A stretch of DNA of 64,000 nucleotides from Candidatus Litorirhabdus singularis (GTDB lineage Bacteria > Pseudomonadota > Gammaproteobacteria > Pseudomonadales > Halieaceae), in contig NZ_SHNN01000002.1 in assembly GCF_026262625.1 (NCBI RefSeq), positions 1 through 64,000 of the forward strand, in the 5' to 3' direction. Shown one piece after another: positions 28,559-37,244 of the stretch. The notes under the pieces were generated by a model that saw only the letters and a program-made list of their open reading frames with translations, ran no database searches and was not told where the DNA came from. Positions within the stretch are counted from its first letter, which is position 1; each line of letters starts with the position of its first letter. Both the position numbers and the translations under genes were made by a program.

Positions 28559-29794
28559 ATGAGCCAGAATCTACAGAGAGCCTTTCAGCCCGCCATGCTA
28601 GGTAAGCTGGAATTACGTAATCGCCTGATAAAGGCGGGTACGTTTGAGGGTAAAACCCCGGATGGCGTGCCTGGAGATCAGCTGTTGAATTTTCATTTGG
28701 GTATCGCCGAAGGTGGTATTGGTATGACCACGCTAGCGTATTGCGCGACTGAAAGTGACGGTCGGCTCAATGATCAAATGATGTTTATGCACGAGGGCAT
28801 TCGCCCGCAGCTAACTGCCACTCTTCAAAAGTTGCAGGCTACCGGTGCCAGAGTCTCCGGACAAATGGCGCACTGCGGCAATTTTTCGAAGAATAGAAAC
28901 CTCACTCGTCTTAAGCGCCCTATGGGCCCATCAAGACAAATCAATATGTTGGGATTACCTGCCGGTATGCCTTTTGCGGGCGCTATGACTCACCCGCAAA
29001 TTGACGAGATGGTGCAAACATTTTATGACGCTGGTGTGTTCATGAAATCAGTCGGCTTTGATGCCATAGAGCTACACATGGGTCACGGCTACGGCCTCAG
29101 TCAGTTTATTAGCCCTCGCACCAATAAACGCAACGATGAGTATGGCGGCAGCCTGGTAAATCGCATGCGACTGCCATTGCGAGCATTGGAAGCCGTCCGT
29201 AAAGCGGTGGGGGACGATTTTCCGGTCGTTGCCAAAATTAGTTTGATGGATGGGGTACGTGACGGCCTGCAGCAGAACGAATCCGTTGAGTCAGCCGGTA
29301 TGCTGGATGAAGCGGGTATTGATGGTGTCATTACCAGTGGTGGTACCAGTTCCATGAATGTTATGAAAATGTTTCGTGGTCCAAGCATCGTGCACGGCAT
29401 GATCGAGCAGGAAAAGAACATCATCATGAAAACCGGGTTGAAAATCATGGGGCCGAAGATGTTTCGGAACTACCCCTATGAAGAGCTGTACTTTATGGAA
29501 GGCGCGCAGCAGGTACGTGACCGGATGAAGAATGCCAAGCTGATTTACATTGGTGGCTGCTCAACCATGGAGAGTTTTGAAAAAGTTATGTCTGCGGGCG
29601 TTGACTTTGTTCAGCTGGGACGTCCGTTGCTGGCTGATCCAGCCTATGCGAATAACGCCAAGGCCGCGTTGGATGCGGGCAAGTCCTACCGCAGTGGTTG
29701 TACACACTGTAATCGCTGTGTGGCCTTGATCGATTCTCCCGGGGGTATCCGCTGTCCTGAGCTGCACGGTGATGAAAGCGGACGCATGAATTAG
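28559..29794 (+). CDS. NADH:flavin oxidoreductase (old yellow enzyme family)
   Basis: 411 aa from ATG 28559; a TTG three codons upstream is less likely. FMN barrel with LRNRLIKAGTFEG at the N terminus, GQMAHCGN, ELHMGHGYGLSQFISP (substrate His-x-x-His variant HMGHGYG), NKRNDEYGGS and the phosphate-binding GRPLLADP. The C-terminal CTHCNRC cluster looks like a partial iron-sulfur or zinc motif as in 2,4-dienoyl-CoA reductase-like members, but the chain stops soon after. It may reduce activated C=C bonds of enones in the catabolic island. Confidence 0.9.
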   Translation: MSQNLQRAFQPAMLGKLELRNRLIKAGTFEGKTPDGVPGDQLLNFHLGIAEGGIGMTTLAYCATESDGRLNDQMMFMHEGIRPQLTATLQKLQATGARVSGQMAHCGNFSKNRNLTRLKRPMGPSRQINMLGLPAGMPFAGAMTHPQIDEMVQTFYDAGVFMKSVGFDAIELHMGHGYGLSQFISPRTNKRNDEYGGSLVNRMRLPLRALEAVRKAVGDDFPVVAKISLMDGVRDGLQQNESVESAGMLDEAGIDGVITSGGTSSMNVMKMFRGPSIVHGMIEQEKNIIMKTGLKIMGPKMFRNYPYEELYFMEGAQQVRDRMKNAKLIYIGGCSTMESFEKVMSAGVDFVQLGRPLLADPAYANNAKAALDAGKSYRSGCTHCNRCVALIDSPGGIRCPELHGDESGRMN

Positions 29795-29820
29795 TCCGCA
29801 TAGGGCTTCACCGTCTGGGC

Positions 29821-30867
29821 TTAACTGCCTTCGATAAAATCGCTTAACAGTTCTACAAGACGTTCAGGTTGGTCTTCCTGAATGAAGTGGTTGGCGTTTT
29901 GCACAGTAACATGGGGTTGGCCTGCAGCACCTGGCACGCGCTCCTGCCACAGGCTATCCATGCCCGCTGTTACCGGATCTGAATCCCCGAACGCCGTAAG
30001 GAAAGGCTTGGACCACTGGTCGTATACCTCACGCATGGCCCGATCATTTTGCCGCAGTTGGCTTGGAACCAGATAGGGAAAGATGCGCGCTCCCGCCAGA
30101 TGGGCTTCGTCTGGGAATGGCGCTGCATAGCCCGCAAGCTCAGCCTTGGACAGTTCGCGTGAGGTGGCGGTCTGGAACAGGTTCTCCATATCAAAGTTAT
30201 CGGTAGTCAGCGCGTAGGCGACCCAGCTTGCGAAGGAAAAATCCGTACCCTCGGGCGCCAGCTCGTTGACGTCACCCTTGGCCCATACGGCCATTCTGAA
30301 CAAGGGATAGCCAACCCAACCGCCGATGCCGCCAGCCGCTGGCAAGCCGGTATTGGAGATCATAATTCTGGCGAAACGGTCCGGTTCATCGGCGACAACG
30401 CGAAGCCCAATCAGGCCGCCCCAATCTTGTCCGAAGAAGGTGGCATCGCGCAGATCAAGCTCACGCACCAGGGTAGTAATCACGTCGACGTGCATCTGGT
30501 ATGAATAGTCGCTCTGGGCGATGGGCTTGTCAGACTTGCCAAAGCCCACGAGATCGGGAACGACCACGCGAAACCCAGCCGCGGCCAGTGGCGGGATCAT
30601 ATGGCGATAGAGATAGCTCCAGGATGGCTGGCCGTGCAGTAACAAAATGGGGCTGCCGTCGCGAGGGCCTTCGTCGAGGTAGTGAACCCGATAACCCGAA
30701 ATTTCCTTATAGTTGGCGGCGAAAGGGTAGTCCGGTAGGTTATTGAAGCGGTCCTGGGGGGTACGCACTACCTCTCCTGGCTGCCATTGTGTCGGTGCTT
30801 GCAGGCTCAAGATAGCGGCGCTAACCACTAGGAGAGTAATGGCTAGACCCCAGAGAATTTTGCGCAT
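29821..30867 (-). CDS. Haloalkane dehalogenase-like alpha/beta hydrolase, exported
   Basis: 348 aa. N-terminal hydrophobic signal or anchor (residues 5-22), then the DhlA-type core: HGQPSWSYLYRHMIPPL, VPDLVGFGKSDKP and nucleophile D148 in GQDWGG with halide-binding W149. The acid is likely in GDSDPVTAG and the catalytic His in NANHFIQE. Residue 80 is Gln where characterised enzymes have Asn or Glu (HGN/EP), so dehalogenase activity is not assured; epoxide or ester hydrolysis is possible. It is paralogous to the protein at 43862. A degenerate operator-like site lies in its upstream region (30984-31002). Confidence 0.85.
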   Translation of the reverse strand: MRKILWGLAITLLVVSAAILSLQAPTQWQPGEVVRTPQDRFNNLPDYPFAANYKEISGYRVHYLDEGPRDGSPILLLHGQPSWSYLYRHMIPPLAAAGFRVVVPDLVGFGKSDKPIAQSDYSYQMHVDVITTLVRELDLRDATFFGQDWGGLIGLRVVADEPDRFARIMISNTGLPAAGGIGGWVGYPLFRMAVWAKGDVNELAPEGTDFSFASWVAYALTTDNFDMENLFQTATSRELSKAELAGYAAPFPDEAHLAGARIFPYLVPSQLRQNDRAMREVYDQWSKPFLTAFGDSDPVTAGMDSLWQERVPGAAGQPHVTVQNANHFIQEDQPERLVELLSDFIEGS

Positions 30868-31029
30868 GATGCTGGCCTTTTTAAGTGGATATGATTGGAA
30901 AGTATAGAGTAAGCGAAGCGTGCTTGTGGGGAGATTTTTCAGCAGTGGGGTTTTCTTTGCCCGGGCTCTGCCTTTCCGGCCAGCGGCATTCTATACTGCC
31001 ATCACCATTTTCCAGAGAGAGTCGTCACT

Positions 31030-31797
31030 ATGTTCCAACGCACCCGCAAGTTGATGAGTGTTTTACTGTTGAGTATTGCTGCAACATATACTCCAGCGAC
31101 GGTATCCGCTGACGATAGCGAAGGAACAGTTCTGATAACCGGCGCCAACCGGGGGATAGGACTGGCTCTGGCTGAGGTTTTCAGCAACGCGGGGTATTCG
31201 GTGATTGGCACCGCTCGCAGGCCTGCCGCAGCCACAGCTCTGCAAGCTCTTTCAGTCAGAGTAGAACAGTTGGATGTGACTGACCCGGAAAGTGTCGCCA
31301 GACTTGCCGGTGCAGTGGGCAAGCAGCCTATCGATATTCTGATCAATAATGCGGGTATGCTGAGCCCTGAAGCGCGTGATTTTTCACAGCTGGATATTGA
31401 AGGTCTTCTCACTGAGTATCAGGTCAATTCGCTAGGTCCTTTGCGAGTGACCCAAGCTTTGTTGCCCAATGTCGCAGCCAGCGAAGGTAAAATAGTGGCC
31501 AATGTCAGTAGTATGATGGGGAGCATGCAGCTCAACACGTTTGGTTGTTGCTTGGGTTACCGCGCCAGTAAAGCGGCTCTTAACAGTTTCACTAAGACGT
31601 TAGCCGTTGATCAGGGTAAGACCGGGGTGGTGTTTGTGGTACTCCATCCAGGCTATGTCAAAACTGATATCAATGGCGGCGCCGGGCAAATCTCATCCGA
31701 GCAGAGTGCCGCGGGACTGTTCAAGGTTATTACCGGACTTGATGAGTCGGCCAATGGAAGCTTCTTTAACTACGATGGCAAAGCCATGCCTTGGTAA
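31030..31797 (+). CDS. SDR with a predicted signal peptide
   Basis: 255 aa short-chain dehydrogenase: VLITGANRGIGLAL, NNAG, Ser in VSSMMGS and YRASK as YxxxK. Unusually, it begins with a signal-peptide-like stretch (MFQRTRKLMSVLLLSIAATY, cleavage near VSA-DD). ATG is preceded by GAGAGAG. SDRs are normally cytosolic because they need NAD(P); export (for example by Tat-independent folding) or a membrane anchor needs testing. It is divergent from the exported dehalogenase-like gene, so both products may meet outside the cytoplasm. Confidence 0.88.
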   Translation: MFQRTRKLMSVLLLSIAATYTPATVSADDSEGTVLITGANRGIGLALAEVFSNAGYSVIGTARRPAAATALQALSVRVEQLDVTDPESVARLAGAVGKQPIDILINNAGMLSPEARDFSQLDIEGLLTEYQVNSLGPLRVTQALLPNVAASEGKIVANVSSMMGSMQLNTFGCCLGYRASKAALNSFTKTLAVDQGKTGVVFVVLHPGYVKTDINGGAGQISSEQSAAGLFKVITGLDESANGSFFNYDGKAMPW

Positions 31798-31889
31798 TGA
31801 GATCCTAGAATACTCAGGTCGAGCGTTGTGAGCCCGCTGGCGCCTTCCTGCAAACGTGCTAATCTAGGCTAAACTTAGGGAGTCTAACG

Positions 31890-32621
31890 TTGGCGTTCAA
31901 AGGCGTATTTTTCGATCTTGGTGGTACTTTATTCAGCTACAGTGGGCGACTTGGCAGTGCTGGCATAGCACATGTGGTGCGCACCCTGCGCTTGGATGCA
32001 GCCCCTGAGGCTATTGGAGCAGCCTGGGGTGTGGCAGCGGCCGAAGTGGGCGAGCGTTACGGCAAGGACAATTATTTTCTCCACAAAGACCTGTTTCAAG
32101 ACACCTTGCGTCTTTTTTTGGACGGGTTCGGTCTGCAAGCCTCGCCGCAACTTGCCGAGGAATTTCATCAGCTGCAGCTTGAAGCTGTGGTTACGAACCT
32201 ACCGATAAGAGCAGACTGTCACAGCACTTTAGCGGGGCTAAGGGCAAAAGGTATTTATGTTTCCATTGTCAGTAACATTGATGATGACTACTTAGATCCG
32301 TTGGTTACCAATCATGGTTTGGACAAGTGGCTGGATGATTGGACCAGTTCGGAAGAAGCGCAGTCCTGTAAGCCGCACGCCGGAATCTACCACCACGCGC
32401 TGTCCAAAAGTGGTTTGAAGTTGCAAGAAGTGCTTTTTGTCGGCGATTCCCTGCATCATGATGTCGCTGGAGCCGCTGCCATTGGTATGCCGTCAGCACG
32501 TATTGTAGAGCCGGGTGTTAAGACTCCGCTGACACATGGTCTGGAGGTAACAGCTGAGCCCGATTACGAAATTGCCGAACTCACCGATTTGCTTGATCTA
32601 GTCCTAGGGGTTCATGACTGA
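31890..32621 (+). CDS. HAD-superfamily hydrolase
   Basis: 243 aa. Motif I FFDLGGTLF with nucleophile D9 and Gly at the usual +2 Asp (a common HAD variant), motif II in VSNID, motif III near CKPHAGIY and motif IV VGDSLHHDVAGA. C1-cap type, haloacid-dehalogenase/phosphatase-like. It starts at TTG. The following kinase gene overlaps it by 8 bp, so the pair is co-translated; a phosphatase of the kinase product, or a 2-haloacid dehalogenase, are both possible. Confidence 0.87.
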   Translation: MAFKGVFFDLGGTLFSYSGRLGSAGIAHVVRTLRLDAAPEAIGAAWGVAAAEVGERYGKDNYFLHKDLFQDTLRLFLDGFGLQASPQLAEEFHQLQLEAVVTNLPIRADCHSTLAGLRAKGIYVSIVSNIDDDYLDPLVTNHGLDKWLDDWTSSEEAQSCKPHAGIYHHALSKSGLKLQEVLFVGDSLHHDVAGAAAIGMPSARIVEPGVKTPLTHGLEVTAEPDYEIAELTDLLDLVLGVHD

Positions 32622-33753
32622 ACGGTCATTTTTGCCAGAGACTCCCGAGCAGCTCTCTGCTGCTTGGCTTAGTACTCTATTTGATGGCGAAATTAATTCC
32701 GTAGAGCAACGGGTACTGGGTGCCGGCGTTGGCTTTATGGGCGACGTAGTTCGACTGGAGCTCAGTAGTGGTAGTGCGGATGTGCCGCGCTACCTGATTG
32801 CCAAGCTACCCAAACTTGAGAACCGTGTAGTCGGTGAGTTACTCGGGGTTTACGAGCGTGAAATTATGTTCTTTCGCGAGTTCGGTGATGATTTACCGAT
32901 TCGCGCGCCGCGACTGTATTTCAGTGAATTCGATCGTGATCGCGGGTCTGAGAATCAGAAGCCGATTATCCGCGCTCTGGATCGCTTGCCGGGTTTTATG
33001 AACGGTCTACTGGCGTGGGCAGCCATGCGCGCCGCTGGTGCTAAGGAACGACGCTATCTGTTGTTGATAGAGTACTACGAGGATATGCAGCCCGGTGACC
33101 AATTGGTAGGTATTGATGCGGCCGCCTGCGGGAATGTATTGCAGGAGGTTGCTGCACTGCATCGACGCTATTGGGCTGATGCCTCCTTGCAGGATCATTT
33201 TTGGTTGATGGAATTGGATATCGACGCCCGCATGCGCCAAGGGTCGCTGAGAAGACATTCCGAATCTTATCTGAAGCGGCTGGAGCCGTCAGTTGCAGGG
33301 CATATCGAGTGGCTGCGCAAACATACCTCAGAGCTTGTTTTTGCGTTCTGCGCTCAGGCGCCAACGACTTTACTGCATGGCGACCTGCGACTGGACAACC
33401 TGGTTTTCAGTGAAGAAGGCTGTGCATTTCTGGATTTTCAAATGGTGCGCAGTGGGCCGGCCGCATACGATTTGGCCTACTTTATAAGTAGCGCGCTGGA
33501 TGAACATGCTACTGCTGAGGAGCGTGATGATATTCTGCGCCAATACCATGCAGCGCTAAATATTGCAGACTACGACTTCGATAGTCTGCGCCGTGACTAC
33601 GCTAGAGCGGTGATGATCGTGTTTGCGACATTGGCAGGCAATGATGATGTGCAAATAGATGATGGCCGCGGCAGTGAGATGATGGAAGGCTGGTTGCGGC
33701 GCCTATGCGCTTGCGTAAAGGCGGTTGACCTCGATAGTTTGTTGGATCGCTAG
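32614..33753 (+). CDS. APH-fold small-molecule kinase (ecdysteroid-kinase-like)
   Basis: 379 aa. The Brenner motif HGDLRLDN lies near residue 255 and the metal motif is LDFQMVRSG; the DFQ form is typical of ecdysteroid-kinase-like (EcKL/DUF1679) proteins and differs from DWE in ACAD10/11 kinases. It probably phosphorylates a hydroxyl on a hydrophobic substrate. It overlaps the HAD gene by 8 bp. Position in an island with acyl-CoA dehydrogenases suggests activation of hydroxylated substrates for catabolism (inference). Confidence 0.85.
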   Translation: MTERSFLPETPEQLSAAWLSTLFDGEINSVEQRVLGAGVGFMGDVVRLELSSGSADVPRYLIAKLPKLENRVVGELLGVYEREIMFFREFGDDLPIRAPRLYFSEFDRDRGSENQKPIIRALDRLPGFMNGLLAWAAMRAAGAKERRYLLLIEYYEDMQPGDQLVGIDAAACGNVLQEVAALHRRYWADASLQDHFWLMELDIDARMRQGSLRRHSESYLKRLEPSVAGHIEWLRKHTSELVFAFCAQAPTTLLHGDLRLDNLVFSEEGCAFLDFQMVRSGPAAYDLAYFISSALDEHATAEERDDILRQYHAALNIADYDFDSLRRDYARAVMIVFATLAGNDDVQIDDGRGSEMMEGWLRRLCACVKAVDLDSLLDR

Positions 33754-33764
33754 GGTAAAGGGCT

Positions 33765-33784
33765 GGGCAGAATAAATTCTGCCC
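33765..33784. terminator. Inverted repeat between convergent genes
   Basis: GGGCAGAAT (33765-33773), 2-nt loop, ATTCTGCCC (33776-33784): a perfect 9-bp stem between the kinase stop and the convergent CMD gene. A second short hairpin, GCCCC/GGGGC, follows at 33797-33810. No long T run is present, so terminator function is likely but not certain. Confidence 0.5.
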
Positions 33785-33836
33785 TACAATTTGCGTGCCC
33801 CTGTGGGGGCGACTTTATTCGTCCATGTCGCCGCGT

Positions 33837-34385
33837 TTAGTATTTATTGCCAGGATCACTCACAAGCTCCCGCATATCGTCTGGCACATCGGGTGGCTCC
33901 AGGCTGTATAAGCCACTTTCTATCGCCTCGGGTATATCAAACACGTTATTAAACTTGTGAATCGAGTCCCAGATGCCTATCGCAATGGTTAACTCGACCA
34001 CCTCCTCTTCGGAGTAGTGTTCACGCAGTCGCGCCATAAAAGCGTCGTCGACACCATGAGCGTGGTTGGTGACAAAATCTTCAGTCAGATCAAGTGCTAC
34101 TTTGAGTCGTTCATCAAGGTCCGACTCGCGATGGTCCATCATTTGAACCACCATTTCTTCTGTTAAACCATTCCGCTGAGCCTCAGCAGATCGAGCGGGA
34201 ATTCAGTAGCGGCAGCGGTTGATGTTAGCAGATTTAAGGCGTACCAAATCCTTCAGCACCGGCTCCAATCGGCTGTGTGACCAGAGCAACCCGTAGCGGA
34301 ACATAAACCCCTTGAACAGATCCGGGCAGTGAGCGTAAACCCCGGCAAAACCATCAAACCCTCCGGCATCAGAAACTCTAGACAT
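33837..34385 (-). CDS. CMD/AhpD-family protein, probable selenoprotein (in-frame TGA)
   Basis: A single 183-codon frame interrupted only by TGA at 34203-34205. Codons 1-60 (ending INRCRY) and 62-182 (starting IPARSAEAQ) together make a normal carboxymuconolactone-decarboxylase/AhpD-like fold. The TGA is codon 61, exactly the second cysteine of the redox CxxC motif, giving C58-R-Y-U61. ATG at 34385 has a good AAGGA 7 bases upstream. A SECIS-like hairpin follows the TGA. CxxU is known in CMD-domain selenoproteins of marine metagenomes (recalled). Likely a peroxidase or thiol-disulfide reductase. The alternative is a nonsense mutation of TGC, leaving a pseudogene. selA/B/C/D are not in the window. 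Confidence 0.75.
34171..34205 (-). promoter_or_regulatory. Sec codon and SECIS-like hairpin
   Basis: On the minus strand TGA (34205-34203) is followed after 15 nt by GCTGA (34187-34183), loop GGC, TCAGC (34179-34175). Opening the top A-T pair gives loop AGGCT, close to the AGGUCU loop of E. coli fdhF. The GG is at +21/+22 after TGA (fdhF +19/+20). Outer bases TTCC (34201-34198) and GGAA (34174-34171) can extend the stem. Confidence 0.65.
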
Positions 34386-34524
34386 AGCTGTATCCTTGGC
34401 AACTTTTCGTTCACCTTACGCCGTTGTGTACTCGAGCTCAAACCGGGCTGATTTGTGATCGGAAAACGTATGACTTGTGGTAGGCTCCGTGGCGCATTAT
34501 TAGCAGACTGAAGGAAGTAAAAAG

Positions 34525-35781
34525 ATGATCGAGTGGAGTGAAACACAATTAATGGTGCGCGATACCATGCGCAAATTCTGTGAAGCGGAAATTGAACCGA
34601 ATCTTGATGTGCTTGAACACGGCGATACGCCACCTTACGACGTGTTGCGTAAGATGATGAAAACCTTTGGTACCGATGTGATGGCGGTAGAACGCTTCGA
34701 AAAAGACATTGAACGCGAGAAAGCGATCGCCGCGGGAACCGCAGAACCCACCACCAAGCAAAAGCAGGCGCCTGCCAACGCTGAAGAACTCGCTCAGCGT
34801 ATGGACGCCGTGGCAATGCGGATGATTCCCAGTATTGAGCTATCACGGTACTGCCCTGGAATGGTAACCGCGCTGGGTGTCAGTGTTGGGCTTACGGCGG
34901 GCGCCATCTTATCCAAGGGCACAATCGCCCAGAAGGAACGCTGGGTCCCAAAACTGCTCACTCTTGAGCACGTTGGATCCTGGGCGATTACTGAGCCTAA
35001 TTCCGGTTCCGATGCTTTTGGCTCCATGAAATCTTCTTGCAAGCGCACAGAGGATGGCGGCTACTTGTTGAACGGCAACAAGACCTACATCACCAACGGA
35101 CCTTATGCGGATACCATCGTGTTTATCTGCAAGCTGGAAGAGGAGGGCGTTGAGGCCCGCGACCGCAAAGTGCTTAGCTTTATTCTTGACTCCGGCATGG
35201 AGGGTCTCGCGCAAAGCAAGCCGTTCCGAAAAATGGGTATTCATTCGTCGCCCACCGGTGAGCTGTTTCTGAACGATGTAAAAGTGGGCCCGGAACGTCT
35301 ACTGGGTGAGACTGAGGAAGTGTCAGCACGATCTGGCGCCAAAGCTACTTTTGGTCAGGAACGTGCCGGTGTCGCCGCTATGGCGCTGGGTATTGTCGAG
35401 CGCTGCCTTGAACTTTCCGTGGCCTATGCCAATGAGCGCGAGCAGTTTGGTCAGACCATTGGCAATTTCCAGCTGATCCAGCTGAAGCTCGCAAAGATGG
35501 AAGTAGCGCGTGTGAACCTGCAGAACATCGTGTTCCGATTCATCGAGTTACAGGCTCATGGCGGCAACCCCTCGCTGGCAGAAGCTTCCGCTATGAAGCT
35601 ATATGCAGCCCAGGCAGCAGTGGAGGTAGCGATGGAGGCGGTGCAGATTCATGGCGGCAACGGCTACATGGCTGAGTATCGCGTTGAGCAGTTGGCACGT
35701 GACGCCAAAATATTGCAGATTTATGGGGGTACTGATGAGATTCAGATTACTCATATCGCCAGAGATCTGTTGGCGAGATAG
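34525..35781 (+). CDS. Acyl-CoA dehydrogenase
   Basis: 418 aa FAD enzyme for alpha,beta-dehydrogenation of acyl-CoA. Family motifs: WAITEPNSGSDAFG, NGNKTYITNG, the central GQERAGVAAMALG, and the C-terminal QIYGGTDEIQITHIARDL with the catalytic Glu in GGTDE. It carries an insertion rich in E/K (about residues 55-85) between N-terminal helices. ATG 34525 follows GAAGGAAG. It is divergent from the probable selenoprotein gene across 139 bp. Confidence 0.93.
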   Translation: MIEWSETQLMVRDTMRKFCEAEIEPNLDVLEHGDTPPYDVLRKMMKTFGTDVMAVERFEKDIEREKAIAAGTAEPTTKQKQAPANAEELAQRMDAVAMRMIPSIELSRYCPGMVTALGVSVGLTAGAILSKGTIAQKERWVPKLLTLEHVGSWAITEPNSGSDAFGSMKSSCKRTEDGGYLLNGNKTYITNGPYADTIVFICKLEEEGVEARDRKVLSFILDSGMEGLAQSKPFRKMGIHSSPTGELFLNDVKVGPERLLGETEEVSARSGAKATFGQERAGVAAMALGIVERCLELSVAYANEREQFGQTIGNFQLIQLKLAKMEVARVNLQNIVFRFIELQAHGGNPSLAEASAMKLYAAQAAVEVAMEAVQIHGGNGYMAEYRVEQLARDAKILQIYGGTDEIQITHIARDLLAR

Positions 35782-35827
35782 GTTATCTGAGCCGCTGGCT
35801 TAGGTCAGGGGCTCAAGATTTCACCAG

Positions 35828-36487
35828 TTACTTCAGACCGTCACGCATGCATTGCAGCGCTACTGCGCGAATGGCCAGCTTGTTCTTTGCAAACTGTGCT
35901 TGCGGTAATTGGGCGAGTTTCTCAGCCGCATCAGTACTGCGCGCAGTTAGTTCGTCAGCGCTGACGGTTTCATCCAGTAGACCGGCGCTTACCGCCTGAT
36001 CCGGATCAAAATTTTCAGAGTTCAGCGCTACACGCGTCAGGAAATTAGGTGGAATGCGGGACTCGGCCAGTCCCATCAGCAATGGCGGTAATTCCATGCC
36101 TATGGCCGTCTCGGGCAGACTCAGTTTGAACTTACCCTGACAGCCAATGCGCATGTCGCAGGTCATGATGACAAAGGCGCCTAATGCAATGCCGTGTCCG
36201 GTGCAGGCTGCAACCAACGGCAGCGGAAAGCTGTACAAACGCAGTAACAGCTCAAAACCGGCGTTTGCCATGGCCGTGCCGGCTTCAGCGCCTTTCTTGA
36301 ATTCACCGAGGTCGAAGCCGGCAGAAAACATGCCGTCGCGGCCGCGCACGATAACGGCGCCGACTTTTTCACGTTCAGCTCTATCAAGAGCTTCATTAAA
36401 CGCGGCTATAAGCGCCGGTCCAAATGCGTTGGCCTTGCCGTCGTCCATCGTCAGGGTGGCGATGTTATTGGTAACTTCGTAGTTCAT
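35828..36487 (-). CDS. Enoyl-CoA hydratase/isomerase (crotonase) family
   Basis: 219 aa from the ATG at 36487 (MNYEVTNNIATLTMDD), which fits the family start; an upstream GTG/ATG reading to 36517 would add ten residues. Oxyanion-hole segments MFSAGFDLGEF and HGIALGAF are present. Only one of the usual two acidic catalytic residues is evident (ETAIGMELP), so isomerase, hydratase or hydrolase cannot be separated. It is divergent from the TetR gene with operator S1 22 bp upstream of its start. Confidence 0.88.
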   Translation of the reverse strand: MNYEVTNNIATLTMDDGKANAFGPALIAAFNEALDRAEREKVGAVIVRGRDGMFSAGFDLGEFKKGAEAGTAMANAGFELLLRLYSFPLPLVAACTGHGIALGAFVIMTCDMRIGCQGKFKLSLPETAIGMELPPLLMGLAESRIPPNFLTRVALNSENFDPDQAVSAGLLDETVSADELTARSTDAAEKLAQLPQAQFAKNKLAIRAVALQCMRDGLK

Positions 36488-36508
36488 AAAAAATCTCTGC
36501 ATCTTTAA

Positions 36509-36527
36509 ATGGCACATAGGATGTCAT
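36509..36527 (+). promoter_or_regulatory. Operator site S1 of the WTGGCAC-N5-ATGYCRT regulon
   Basis: ATGGCACATAGGATGTCAT, between the divergent crotonase (start 36487) and TetR (start 36603) genes. An overlapping hexamer repeat CACATA...TATGTG (36513-36533) gives further symmetry. The position suits repression of both genes, including autoregulation of the TetR gene. Confidence 0.75.
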
Positions 36528-36602
36528 TATGTGTTCTGCAGCACAAGCACGCATGCTAGACTGGTTCTATTTATCCACTCAAAAATTGTCGCGGTGATTA
36601 CA

Positions 36603-37211
36603 TTGGCTAATTCGAAGGGCAGCCCTAAAACCCAAAAACCAAAGGTGGTTGATGGGCGCCGCCTGCGCAGTGAACGCAGTCGCCAGGCCATGATAGATGC
36701 AACGCTGGAGCTTATGGAGGAAGGTGTGCTAATTCCAACCGCCCAACTGATCTCTGAGCGCGCAGGCGTGGGTATCCGTTCATTTTTTCGTCACTTCGCC
36801 GATATGGAATCGCTTTTCATCGAGATCGACCAGCAGACCCGTGAATCTTCTGAGGCGCTGTTTATCGGTGGGGATCGGGAAGGCACGACTGAAAAAAGAA
36901 TACTGCACGCGGTGGAGCGTCGTGCAGATGGCTATGAAGACCAGAAGAATACGATTTTGTGCGTTGCGGCGTTGAGCTGGAAGCATAGTTTCTTACGTGA
37001 AAACTATGCGCACTACCAGCGGGCGTTACGTAAGGATCTTGATGACTGGTTGCCAGAACTGAAAAAGCTGCCACGCGCCAGACGCGAGGCGATAGATGCG
37101 CTCGCGTCATTTGAAATGTGGCATCGGCTGCGTAGCCATCAAGGGTTGGGTAAAAAACAAGCTATCAAGATCGTCGTCGAGATGATAAGTGAGGCGATGG
37201 CAGCGAGCTGA
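36603..37211 (+). CDS. TetR-family transcriptional regulator
   Basis: 202 aa from TTG 36603 (preceded by GCGGTG); GTG at 36594 or 36531 are alternatives, but 36531 would leave only 3 bases between operator S1 and the start. N-terminal HTH: RSRQAMIDATLELMEEG, PTAQLISERAGVGIRSFFRHFADMESLF. The C-terminal domain is for ligand and dimerisation. It is the only local regulator inside the island and is flanked by operator S1, so it is the best candidate for the protein that binds the five shared 19-bp sites. Ligand unknown, possibly an acyl-CoA made by the pathway. Confidence 0.88.
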   Translation: MANSKGSPKTQKPKVVDGRRLRSERSRQAMIDATLELMEEGVLIPTAQLISERAGVGIRSFFRHFADMESLFIEIDQQTRESSEALFIGGDREGTTEKRILHAVERRADGYEDQKNTILCVAALSWKHSFLRENYAHYQRALRKDLDDWLPELKKLPRARREAIDALASFEMWHRLRSHQGLGKKQAIKIVVEMISEAMAAS

Positions 37212-37244
37212 TTTAGCTGTCTCGCCAACCTCTATAGCGCCTAT

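Noticed and set aside
34253-34846. Minus-strand 197-codon frame
   Set aside because: Overlaps the start of the ACAD gene on one side and the CMD gene in another phase. Cys/Arg/Ser-rich composition without family pattern.
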